From Azospirillum sp. TSA2s (lineage in GTDB: Bacteria > Pseudomonadota > Alphaproteobacteria > Azospirillales > Azospirillaceae): a stretch of 64,000 bases of DNA. Shown here piece after piece: positions 56,969 to 64,000 of this stretch. The stretch spans positions 62,001 through 126,000 of the forward strand of contig NZ_CP039648.1 of the NCBI RefSeq assembly GCF_004923315.1. The letters run 5' to 3'. The first letter of the stretch is position 1. The number at the start of each line of letters is the position of its first letter. The translations under genes were made by a program, and so were the position numbers. The notes beneath the pieces were generated by a model. The model saw only the letters and a list, made by a program, of their open reading frames with translations. It had not been told where the DNA came from and did not search any database.

Positions 56969-58543
56969 TCACGCCGCCTCCGACTGTCGCAGGGAATGGA
57001 TGAAGCCGGCAACCTCGCTGCGCATCGCCCCCATCTGCTCCGCCAGCATGCCGGCGGCACCGTCCAGCTGGTTGGACGCGGCGCCGGTCTGCCCTGCCAC
57101 GTCGGAGGTGACGTTGACGTCGCCCAGGAGGGCGCGAACCCCTTGCGCCGCCTCAGCAACGCCACGGCCGATTTCCGCCGTCGCCGCGTTCTGCTCCTCC
57201 ACCGCCGCGGCGATGGAGGCGCTGATCTGGCTGAGGCTCTCCACCACGCGGGCGATCTCGACGATCTCGTCGGCGGCGGAGCCGGTGGAGCCCTGGATGG
57301 CGCGGATTTGCGTCTCGATGTCCTCGGTCGCCTTGGCGGTCTGGGTCGCCAGCGCCTTCACCTCGCCGGCGACGACGGCGAAGCCCTTGCCGGCCTCCCC
57401 GGCGCGGGCGGCCTCGATGGTGGCGTTCAGCGCCAGCAGGTTGGTCTGCTTGGCGATGGCGTGGATCAGCGTCACCACCGCCGACACCCGGTCGGAGGCC
57501 TGGACCAGCCCCGCCACCTGCTCCGTCGCCTTTGAGGCCCGGCGCGACGCCTCGTCGGCGATGGACTGCGAATGCTGCGCCTGGACCGAGATCTCGCGGA
57601 TCGATGCCACCAGCTCGTCCACCGCGGCGGCCATGCCGTCGACCGAGGCGTTCACCGCCGCGGCGTTGCCGGCGGCCTGCCGGCTGACCTGGCCGTTCTG
57701 CTCCGCCACATCGGCAAGGCTGCGGGTGGCGGTGCCCATGCCGTCGGTGGTGCGCAGCACCTCGCCCAGCACGCTGCCGACGCGACGTTCGAAATCATCG
57801 GCGACCGCAGCGATGGCGGCATGCCGCTCCGCCTCGGCCTGCCGGCGCAGTGCGACCTGTTCGGCCTCCAGCCGCTGCTTGGCGGCGCCCTGCTCTTTGA
57901 AGACCTGGACGGCGGCGGCCATGCGGCCGATCTCGTCGCGGCGGTCGAGCGACGGCACGTCGGCCACCCCATCGCCGTCGGCCAGCCGCGTCATCACCCC
58001 GGTCAGGCGGACGATGGGACGGGTGGCGCCGCGCACCATCAGGAACAGCACACCGCACAGCGCCACCAGCGCCGCCAGCCCACCGCCGGCCAGCAGCCAT
58101 GCCCGCTCCCGCGCCTGGACCTCCGCCCGGCGCGGCGACAGGTGGATTTCCACCGTGCCAAGCGTATCGACGCGGGCGCCGCTCTTGCGCTGGATGTCGG
58201 CGCGGCGGACCAGCACCGACGGATCGCCGTCCGACACGTCGCCGCTTTTGGCGAAGAGCTGCCCCTTCGGGTCGAGCACCCGGCTGCCGAGATAGTCGGG
58301 ATCGTTGGCCAGCGCCGCCAGCTGCGCCGCGGCGGAGTCGGCATCGACGTTCCACAGCGGCTCCGCCAGCCCGCCGGCGATGACGCGGACGGTGACGGCG
58401 GCCCGGTCCTCCAACGCGGTGCGGGCATCCTCGCGGTTGACGGTGACGACGGCGGCTATGCCGGTCGCGCTGATGACCGTGACCATCAGGGCGATGGGAA
58501 CGACGACACGCATGGCAAGGGTACGGCCCACACGCTGCAGCAT
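56969..58543 (-). CDS. Methyl-accepting chemotaxis protein within the 5-oxoprolinase operon
   Basis: A chemoreceptor of 524 residues. Transmembrane helix 1 (about 11-33), an extracytoplasmic domain of only about 110 residues (35-147; [20 protein letters not shown], then [13 protein letters not shown]), transmembrane helix 2 (about 148-170), HAMP (about 172-225), and the signalling region with [20 protein letters not shown] hairpin tip. Small sensor domain fits a PAS/Cache-like ligand domain. GGAGG 7 nt before ATG 58543. The position between pxpC and pxpA suggests it senses 5-oxoproline, glutamate or a ligand-loaded binding protein; that is inference. Confidence 0.92.
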   Translation of the reverse strand: MLQRVGRTLAMRVVVPIALMVTVISATGIAAVVTVNREDARTALEDRAAVTVRVIAGGLAEPLWNVDADSAAAQLAALANDPDYLGSRVLDPKGQLFAKSGDVSDGDPSVLVRRADIQRKSGARVDTLGTVEIHLSPRRAEVQARERAWLLAGGGLAALVALCGVLFLMVRGATRPIVRLTGVMTRLADGDGVADVPSLDRRDEIGRMAAAVQVFKEQGAAKQRLEAEQVALRRQAEAERHAAIAAVADDFERRVGSVLGEVLRTTDGMGTATRSLADVAEQNGQVSRQAAGNAAAVNASVDGMAAAVDELVASIREISVQAQHSQSIADEASRRASKATEQVAGLVQASDRVSAVVTLIHAIAKQTNLLALNATIEAARAGEAGKGFAVVAGEVKALATQTAKATEDIETQIRAIQGSTGSAADEIVEIARVVESLSQISASIAAAVEEQNAATAEIGRGVAEAAQGVRALLGDVNVTSDVAGQTGAASNQLDGAAGMLAEQMGAMRSEVAGFIHSLRQSEAA

Positions 58544-58581
58544 CGGGAGACCTCCATTGTGGGTGACGGAAGGGAAGCGGA

Positions 58582-59604
58582 TCAGTCCCAGCCGGTGACG
58601 GCACCGCCGATCAGGTTGAAGCCGAGCAGCCGGCCGCTGTCGTACAGCGCGAAACCGCCGGCCGATTGCAGGAGCGCCGGCAGGCCGTCCACCATCTCGC
58701 GATGGCGGGCCTGGATGCGCCCGGCCTCCGTCGCATCGACCGGGGTGAAGCGCAGCCGCTCGCCGGGCCGCATCTGCGCCAGCGCCGCGACGTCCGGCCC
58801 GACGACGCAGGCGATCTTGGGATATCCGCCGGTTGTCTGACGGTCGGCCAGCAGCACGATGGGCCGCCCGGTCCCCGGCACCTGCACGGCGCCCAGCGGG
58901 ATGCCGTCGGAGGTGATGTTGAAGCCGCGGGCATGCTCGATCACCGGGCCGTCCAGCCGGCAGCCCATGCGGTCGGCCTCGTGGCTGACGGTGTAGTCCT
59001 CCTCCAGGAAGGCTTCGATCCCGGCCGGGGTGAAGTAATCCTGCTGCGGCCCCAGCATGACGCGCAGCCGCCCGCCGCGAGCCGGCAACAGAGAGGGGTC
59101 GAAGCAGCGCTCTCCCCTGTCCGCCGCCTGATCCAACGCCAACGGCAGCCGGTCGCCGGCCTTCAGCGCACTGCCGTCCAGCCCGCCCATACGGCTGCGT
59201 ATGTGGGTGGCGACGCTGCCCAGGACCGGCTGAAGCGCGAAACCGCTCTCCACCGCCCAATAGCCGCGCATGCCGCTGCGCAAGGCGCCGATGCGCAGGG
59301 TCTGTCCGTCGGTCAAGCGCAGGCTGGTCCAGGCCGGAACCGGCTCGCCATCGACCGTCAGTTCGGCATCGGCGGCGACGGCAATGCGCACCGGCCCGCC
59401 TTCCACCACGATGCTGTCGCCGGCCAGGGTGAACTCCACCGCCCCCTCCCCCGGCCGATTGCCGACCAGGGCGTTGGCGACCGCATGCAGGAGCGGATCG
59501 GCCGCTCCGGCGACCGAGACACCATAGCGCTGATACCCGATCCGCCCGCGATCCTGCAGGGTGGAGCTGGGACCGGCAGCCACGACACGAAGATGGCTGG
59601 TCAT
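58582..59604 (-). CDS. pxpC: 5-oxoprolinase subunit PxpC (biotin-dependent carboxyltransferase-like)
   Basis: A protein of 340 residues of the KipA/AHS2 family. It opens [20 protein letters not shown] and holds [31 protein letters not shown] and [19 protein letters not shown], all typical. It works with PxpB and PxpA to open 5-oxoproline. It overlaps the pxpB stop by ATGA, so the pair is translationally coupled, as in other genomes. Full length. Confidence 0.94.
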   Translation of the reverse strand: MTSHLRVVAAGPSSTLQDRGRIGYQRYGVSVAGAADPLLHAVANALVGNRPGEGAVEFTLAGDSIVVEGGPVRIAVAADAELTVDGEPVPAWTSLRLTDGQTLRIGALRSGMRGYWAVESGFALQPVLGSVATHIRSRMGGLDGSALKAGDRLPLALDQAADRGERCFDPSLLPARGGRLRVMLGPQQDYFTPAGIEAFLEEDYTVSHEADRMGCRLDGPVIEHARGFNITSDGIPLGAVQVPGTGRPIVLLADRQTTGGYPKIACVVGPDVAALAQMRPGERLRFTPVDATEAGRIQARHREMVDGLPALLQSAGGFALYDSGRLLGFNLIGGAVTGWD

Positions 59605-60368
59605 GCGGCAGCTCCCTGCAGCAGGGCGGCGGGCGCAGTCACCGTCTCGCAGTCGGGCAGGTAACCGCTCAGCCCCTCCAGCCGATCGAACTCGGCGGCA
59701 CTGATCGCCGTGAAGCGGATGCGGTCGCCCGGCGCCAGCAGGAAGGGCGGTTCTCGCTTAAGATCGAAGGTCTTTGCCGGCGTGCGGCCCAGCAGATGCC
59801 AGCCGCTGGGCATGGCGATGGGGGAGATCGCCGCCTGCGCCCCGCCCTGCATGACGCTGCCCGCCGGGGTGACCATGCGCGGGTTCTCGCGCCGGGGCTG
59901 GTGCAGCACCTCCGGCAGCCCGCCGAGATAGGCGAAGCCGGGGGAGAAGCCCAGCATATAGACGCGGTAGTCGGCGGTGCAGTGCAGCCGCACCACCTCC
60001 TCCGCGCTCAGCCCCGACCGGCGCGCCACATCGTCCAGATCCTCACCGTGAGCGCCGCCGAAGCAGACCGGCACGATCCAGCGCAGTTGCGGTTCGGCCG
60101 CCGCCTGGGTCAGTTCCGCCGCAAGGTCCAGCAGGGCTTGCCCCAAAGGCTCCGCCGCCATGACCGCCGGGTCGAACTGCACCAGGATCGAGCGGTATGT
60201 CGGCACCGTCTCCACGATGCCGGGAAGGCCGGCGTCGGCGATGCGGCGGTCCAGTCGGTGGACGGCGGCGTTCAGATCCTGGGCGATGCCGTCGCCCAAC
60301 TCGACGATCAGGGCGCTGTCCCCGGCCGCCCGCAGAACGGGCGCCGGAAACGAAGTGGTCACGCTCAT
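59601..60368 (-). CDS. pxpB: 5-oxoprolinase subunit PxpB (KipI family)
   Basis: A protein of 255 residues of the KipI/AHS1 family. Signatures are [20 protein letters not shown] near 17, [15 protein letters not shown], then [20 protein letters not shown] and [30 protein letters not shown]. It binds and helps catalyse the ATP-dependent hydrolysis of 5-oxoproline with Pxp[11 protein letters not shown] at 60368 begins a sensible fold; 15 upstream residues were excluded. It follows the binding-protein gene by 45 bp. Confidence 0.94.
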   Translation of the reverse strand: MSVTTSFPAPVLRAAGDSALIVELGDGIAQDLNAAVHRLDRRIADAGLPGIVETVPTYRSILVQFDPAVMAAEPLGQALLDLAAELTQAAAEPQLRWIVPVCFGGAHGEDLDDVARRSGLSAEEVVRLHCTADYRVYMLGFSPGFAYLGGLPEVLHQPRRENPRMVTPAGSVMQGGAQAAISPIAMPSGWHLLGRTPAKTFDLKREPPFLLAPGDRIRFTAISAAEFDRLEGLSGYLPDCETVTAPAALLQGAAA

Positions 60369-60413
60369 GGCGGCTTCTCGAAATCTGGTCGAAGGGGAAT
60401 AAGCGCCCGCCAC

Positions 60414-61181
60414 TCAGCGGGCGTATTTGTCCAGGATCTGCTGATAGGCGCCGCTGGCCCTCATCGCCGCGACGCCCTTGTCGAACTCGTCGCGCAGCTT
60501 CGTGGTGTCGCGCGCCTTGGTGAAGGCGATGTAGCTGGGAATGTCCTGCACCGCGGGGGTCAGTTCCTTCACCTTGTCCAGCGCGCCGGCCTGCTTCAGG
60601 AAATACTGCGCGACATAGCGGTTGCTGGGCATCACGTCGAAGCGGCCGGAGACCAGCTTCTTCACGTTGCTGTCGCTGTCGTTCGACTTCTCCACCGCCG
60701 GCAGCACGCCGGTCTTGATCGCGTCGTCGACGATGGAGCCGTAGCTGATCTGGTTGACCACGCCGAACTTGCGGTCGGCCAGCTTGGTCAGGTCGCCGTC
60801 AAAGCTGACCGGGCTGTCCTTCGCCACGAACAGCGACACCACCTGCGGCACCAGCACCTGGGTGGAGTAGTTCAGGAACTGTTCGCGCTCCGGCGTCTTG
60901 TAGGCGGTGAAGATTGCGTCCGCCCCGCCCTCGCGCACGGTGTCGAGCGCACGCGCCCACGGCATGATCTCTACCGTCACGCTATGGCCCGAGGATTTCA
61001 TCGCCTCCGTCACGATGTCATAGGCGATGCCGGCCGGCTTGCCGCCGTCGTCATAGATCAGCGGCGGAAAGCTGAGCGCCACCATGCGCAGCTGGTCGGC
61101 CGATGCCGGTGCCGCGACGGCCAGCAGGCCGGCGGCGAGAATGGACGAGGACAGCAGGCGGGCGGAGAACGGACGCGGCAT
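60414..61181 (-). CDS. Periplasmic solute-binding protein, family 3
   Basis: A protein of 255 residues of amino-acid type (bacterial extracellular solute-binding family 3). Signal peptide about 1-28, ending PASADQ. The domain has FPPLIYDDGGKPAGIAYDIV, IMPWARALDTVREGGADAIF and a GRFDVMPSNRYVAQYFL segment. ATG 61181 has GGAGG 7 nt upstream. No permease or ATPase gene lies next to it in this operon; the liv-type genes upstream belong to another transporter class. It could serve uptake with a distant permease or hand ligand to the chemoreceptor. Confidence 0.9.
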   Translation of the reverse strand: MPRPFSARLLSSSILAAGLLAVAAPASADQLRMVALSFPPLIYDDGGKPAGIAYDIVTEAMKSSGHSVTVEIMPWARALDTVREGGADAIFTAYKTPEREQFLNYSTQVLVPQVVSLFVAKDSPVSFDGDLTKLADRKFGVVNQISYGSIVDDAIKTGVLPAVEKSNDSDSNVKKLVSGRFDVMPSNRYVAQYFLKQAGALDKVKELTPAVQDIPSYIAFTKARDTTKLRDEFDKGVAAMRASGAYQQILDKYAR

Positions 61182-61266
61182 CGGGCAAGCCTCCACTGTT
61201 GCCGCCCGAGGCGGAGTGCCCGCGCGGCGGCCGGTGTTGCTGGGATTTGAGAGGGAGACGGAGCGG

Positions 61267-62061
61267 TCAGAGCACCGACAGGTGCGTGTTCAGCAGGTCG
61301 GTGATCAGCATGGCGCCGGGGCTGTGGGTGATGGCGATCGGCGGACGCGCATTGCGGATCGCGACCTGTGGCGTCACCCCGCAGGCCCAGAAGACCGGAA
61401 CCTCGCCGGGCTCGATGGGAACCGCCTCGCCATGTTCGGGATCGGCGATGTCGCGGATGCCGATGGCGGCCGGGTCGCCGAAATGCACCGGCGCACCATG
61501 CACCGACGGGAAGCGCGAGGTGATCTGAATGGCGCGGATGGCGTCCTTCGGCACCATCGGCCGCATCGACACCACCATGGTGCCGCGGAAGCGGCCGGCG
61601 GGCGTGCAGGCGATGTTGGTCTCGTACATCGGCACATTGCGGTTCATCGCGATGTGCCGCACCGGCAGCCCGTCGGCCAGCAGTGCTTCCTCGAACGAGA
61701 AGGAGCAGCCGATCAGGAAGGCGACGAAATCATCCTGCCACAGGTCGGTGATGTCGGTCGGCCCGTCCATCAGCACGCCGTCGCGATAGACGCGGTAGCG
61801 CGGCACGTCGGTGCGGATGTCGATGTCGTGGCCCAGCGTCGGCAGGCGCGGGTCGCCGACCTCCGATACCGCCAGCAGCGGGCAGGGACGCGGGTTCGCC
61901 TGGCAGAAGCGCAGGAAATCGCCGGCCCAATCCGCCGGCAGGATGGCGAGGTTGGCCTGGACATGGCCGGGAGCCAGCCCGGCGGTCTGGCCGCTGTTGG
62001 CGCCGCTGCGGATGCGCAGGCGCTCGGCGGCGGCGGTGGTGAGGAAGGGTGTGGTCGTCAT
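61267..62061 (-). CDS. Putative hydro-lyase (DUF1445, YcsI family; D-glutamate cyclase-like)
   Basis: A protein of 264 residues of the DUF1445/YcsI family. [53 protein letters not shown] and [12 protein letters not shown] are the usual conserved stretches. The animal homologue DGLUCY cyclises D-glutamate to 5-oxo-D-proline, and ycsI lies in the kip operon of Bacillus subtilis beside pxpABC genes. That context supports a role in D-glutamate or 5-oxoproline turnover. ATG 62061 was chosen from the family N-terminus. An 85-bp gap separates it from the binding-protein gene. Confidence 0.88.
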   Translation of the reverse strand: MTTTPFLTTAAAERLRIRSGANSGQTAGLAPGHVQANLAILPADWAGDFLRFCQANPRPCPLLAVSEVGDPRLPTLGHDIDIRTDVPRYRVYRDGVLMDGPTDITDLWQDDFVAFLIGCSFSFEEALLADGLPVRHIAMNRNVPMYETNIACTPAGRFRGTMVVSMRPMVPKDAIRAIQITSRFPSVHGAPVHFGDPAAIGIRDIADPEHGEAVPIEPGEVPVFWACGVTPQVAIRNARPPIAITHSPGAMLITDLLNTHLSVL

Positions 62062-62086
62062 GGGAATGGTCCGGGGAGTTGGTTGT

Positions 62087-62262
62087 TCCCTCTCCCCCCC
62101 GGGGAGAGGGTTAGGGTGAGGGGGATGCATTTCGAGGATCTCTTCGGCTCCGCCGAACCCCCTCATCCCAACCTTCTCCCCGCTTTCGGCGGACCATGGG
62201 TCCGCCTGTCGTGTCAGCGCAAACTTTGTTTGCGCGTGAGCAGGGGGGAGAAGGAGCAGAGG
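62087..62262. repeat. Palindromic extragenic element, copy 2
   Basis: A region of GC-rich inverted repeats between the hydro-lyase and livF genes. It contains CCCTCTCCCC-CCCGGGGAGAGGG, AACCTTCTCCCCGC and the core GGCGGACCATGGGTCCGCC followed by TGTCGTGTCAGCGCAAAC. Read on the minus strand it matches copy 1 (CGCTGACRCGRCAGGCGGACC core). Probably a mobile or REP-like element; it may also end livF transcripts. Confidence 0.7.
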
Positions 62263-62284
62263 TCCGGCGATGGGCACGCCCCCG

Positions 62285-63052
62285 TCACATGCCCAGATAC
62301 GCCTGCCGCACCTCGTCGTTGCCCAGCAGATCCTGGCCGCTGCCTTCCATCACGACGCGGCCGGTCTGGATGACATAGCCGCGGTCGGCGATCTCCAGCG
62401 CGCGGTGAACGTTCTGTTCGACCAGAAGCACGGTGATGCCGCGCCGGCGAATCAGCTGGATGGTCTCGAAGATGCGGGTCACCAGCTTGGGTGCGACGCC
62501 CCAGGACGGCTCGTCCAGCATCAGCAGGTCGGGCTGGCTCATCAGACCGCGGCACATCGCCAGCATCTGCTGTTCACCGCCCGACAGGGTGCCGGCCTGC
62601 TGCTTCCGCCGCTCGCCCAGCACCGTGAAGGTGTCGTAGGCGAATTGGAGCGTTTGCTCGCGCTTGGCCGCATCGCTGGTGGTGAAGCCGCCCAGCATCA
62701 GGTTCTGTTCCACCGTCAGGCGGGGGAACAGCCGGCGGCCTTCCGGCACCAGCACCAGCCCACGCTTGACCCGCTCATGGGCCGGCACGGCGGAGATGTC
62801 CTGGCCCTTCAGCAGGACCGACCCGCCATCGAGAGCGTTCAGCCCGGCGACGGCGCGCAGCGTGGTTGATTTGCCGTTGCCGTTGCCGCCGACCAGCGCG
62901 ACGATCTCGCCCCGGTTCAGGGTCAGGCTGATGTCGCGGATGGCCGGAACCCGGCGGTAGCTGGACTGGATGTTGCGTACCTGCAGCATCGCCTCGCCCA
63001 CCGGCGCGACGGCAACCGGGCGGACGGGTTCGGACAGCGTCGGTTGGAGCAT
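62285..63052 (-). CDS. livF: Branched-chain-type ABC transporter ATP-binding protein (LivF)
   Basis: An ATPase of 255 residues. Walker A is GGNGNGKST near 53-61, the signature is LSGGEQQM, Walker B is LLMLDEPS, and the switch His is [20 protein letters not shown]. This is the LivF branch. It energises uptake with LivG and the LivH/LivM permeases. Related systems import branched-chain amino acids, urea or short amides; the binding protein is not visible. GGGGGAG 7 nt before ATG 63052. It follows livG by 4 bp. Confidence 0.92.
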   Translation of the reverse strand: MLQPTLSEPVRPVAVAPVGEAMLQVRNIQSSYRRVPAIRDISLTLNRGEIVALVGGNGNGKSTTLRAVAGLNALDGGSVLLKGQDISAVPAHERVKRGLVLVPEGRRLFPRLTVEQNLMLGGFTTSDAAKREQTLQFAYDTFTVLGERRKQQAGTLSGGEQQMLAMCRGLMSQPDLLMLDEPSWGVAPKLVTRIFETIQLIRRRGITVLLVEQNVHRALEIADRGYVIQTGRVVMEGSGQDLLGNDEVRQAYLGM

Positions 63053-63056
63053 CGTC

Positions 63057-63776
63057 TCACTCCCCCAGATAGGCGGCGATCACCGCCGGGTTCTCGGCGA
63101 TCTCGGCCGGGGTGCCGTCGGCGATCTTGGCACCATAATCCAGCACAAGCATCCGGTGGGCGATGGGCATGATGCCCTCCATCACATGTTCGACGATGAT
63201 GCTGGCGATGCCGCGCTGGTGGATGCGATGGACAAGTTGCGACGCCTCCCGCACCTCGGTCGGGTTCAGGCCGGCCATCACCTCGTCCAGCAGGATCAGC
63301 TTCGGTTCGGTGGCGAGCGCTCGGGCGACCTCCAACCGCTTCTGCTCCGACACCGTCAGGTCGGACGCCGGGGTGTCGGCCCGGTGCGACAGGCCGACGA
63401 AGGCCAGTTCTTCCTCCGCCCGGTCGCGGGCTTCGGCCACCCGCTTGTTGCGCAGCATGGCGCCGACCATGACGTTCTCCAGCGCGGTCATCGACTGGAA
63501 GACGCGGACGATCTGGAAGGTGCGGGCGATGCCCAGCGCCGCCGCGGCCTCCGGCGTCGAGCCGGTGATGTCGTGCCCTTCGAAGGCGATGCGCCCGGTG
63601 GTCGGGGTGTGGAAGCCGGCGAGGCAGTTGAACAGCGTGGTCTTGCCGGCGCCGTTCGGGCCGATCAGTCCGATGATCTCGCCATGATGGACGATGAAGC
63701 TGATGTCGCGGTTGGCGATCAGTCCGTCGAAGGCCTTGCCCAGGCCGTCCACGGCAAGCAGGGGAGCGGTGTTCAC
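63057..63776 (-). CDS. livG: Branched-chain-type ABC transporter ATP-binding protein (LivG)
   Basis: An ATPase of 239 residues. Walker A is GPNGAGKTT near 39-47. The family loop is [22 protein letters not shown], the signature [15 protein letters not shown] is slightly divergent, and Walker B is [12 protein letters not shown]. The GTG start at 63776 has GGAGG at ideal spacing and overlaps the permease stop (GTGA). Coupled with livF to form the ATPase pair. Confidence 0.92.
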   Translation of the reverse strand: MNTAPLLAVDGLGKAFDGLIANRDISFIVHHGEIIGLIGPNGAGKTTLFNCLAGFHTPTTGRIAFEGHDITGSTPEAAAALGIARTFQIVRVFQSMTALENVMVGAMLRNKRVAEARDRAEEELAFVGLSHRADTPASDLTVSEQKRLEVARALATEPKLILLDEVMAGLNPTEVREASQLVHRIHQRGIASIIVEHVMEGIMPIAHRMLVLDYGAKIADGTPAEIAENPAVIAAYLGE

Positions 63777-64000
63777 GGGCGGACCTCCATCTTCTCGGCC
63801 TTCACGCCCTCGGACTTGGCGGCGGGCTTGGCGCCCGGCAGGTGGCGACGCAGGTCGCCCAGCAGGCCCAGCACGCCGGACGGGCTGAACACGGCGACCA
63901 GAATGATCATGGCGGCGTAGATGATCATGTCGGTGCCGGACCCGGTGCTGCCGAACAGGGTGCGGCTGTATTCCTCGATGGTGATGAGGATGACGGCGCC
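63773..64000 (-). CDS. livM: Branched-chain-type ABC transporter permease LivM, 5' part beyond the window
   Basis: Only the last 75 residues are inside the window. They contain one hydrophobic helix (DMIIYAAMIILVAVFSPSG near the end) and the conserved SPSGVLGLLGDL motif, then a basic Lys/Ala tail (LPGAKPAAKSEGVKAEK). This is the usual C-terminus of LivM permeases. The stop is inside the livG start (GTGA). Confidence 0.82.
   Translation of the reverse strand, partial: GAVILITIEEYSRTLFGSTGSGTDMIIYAAMIILVAVFSPSGVLGLLGDLRRHLPGAKPAAKSEGVKAEKMEVRP

Noticed and set aside
1..64000. CRISPR arrays, tRNA or rRNA genes, transposases, phage genes
   Set aside because: No regularly spaced repeats, tRNA-like cloverleaf ends or transposase/integrase motifs were noticed in reading both strands by eye; a dedicated scan (tRNAscan, CRISPR finder) would be decisive.

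Overview
The window is about 68-70 % GC and densely packed. It has short operons with 4-bp ATGA/GTGA overlaps and no rRNA, tRNA, transposase, prophage or CRISPR array that I could see. The gene set points to a free-living or plant-associated alphaproteobacterium, most likely Rhodospirillales and close to Azospirillum. Supporting genes are an alphaproteobacterial cellulose operon with BcsN, a FlaF-like flagellar regulator, a CheB-CheR-PAS fusion, a HisKA_2-type kinase, an indolepyruvate ferredoxin oxidoreductase and TPR-glycosyltransferases. The taxonomic call is inference from gene content, not from a marker gene.

Layout. 1-4.5 kb: a truncated secreted WD40 protein, a glycine-zipper lipoprotein and a divergent exported caspase-like protease. 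4.5-8.0 kb: a small GyrI-like protein, the folate genes pabB-pabC and an SDR dehydrogenase. 8.2-11.7 kb: an unknown membrane protein facing clpB across a strong bidirectional terminator; clpB has a candidate sigma-32 promoter. 11.9-13.0 kb: two small genes resembling a toxin-antitoxin pair. 13.0-18.3 kb: a LysR regulator, an OmpA-like protein, a Na+/H+ exchanger with a cyclic-nucleotide-binding tail, and an EamA transporter. 18.4-23.7 kb: a GMC oxidoreductase and indolepyruvate oxidoreductase, with a similar sequence block upstream of each.

23.7-33.9 kb is a cellulose operon on the minus strand: bcsA, bcsB, a GH8 endoglucanase, a secreted TPR protein, bcsN and a TPR-glycosyltransferase. 34.2-36.3 kb (plus strand): an AEC transporter, an OsmC protein and a nitroreductase. 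36.3-43.7 kb (minus strand) is a signalling block: CheB-CheR-PAS fusion, multi-PAS hybrid kinase, CHASE3 HisKA_2 kinase and a single-domain response regulator. 44-49 kb: NAD+ synthetase with a structured leader, a FlaF-like regulator, a GT9 glycosyltransferase and LptF. 49-56 kb: an OGT-like TPR glycosyltransferase, a PQQ-type sugar dehydrogenase lipoprotein, a cysteine desulfurase, a lectin-like secreted protein and a short porin-like protein.

56.1-64 kb (minus strand) is a 5-oxoproline/D-glutamate catabolic operon: a DUF1445 hydro-lyase, a periplasmic binding protein, pxpB, pxpC, a chemoreceptor and pxpA. It lies downstream of branched-chain-type ABC transporter genes (livM partial, livG, livF). 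Two copies of a related palindromic extragenic element flank the operon. I consider the chemoreceptor and orphan binding protein inside a 5-oxoprolinase operon, and the toxin-antitoxin-like pair, the most interesting parts of the window.
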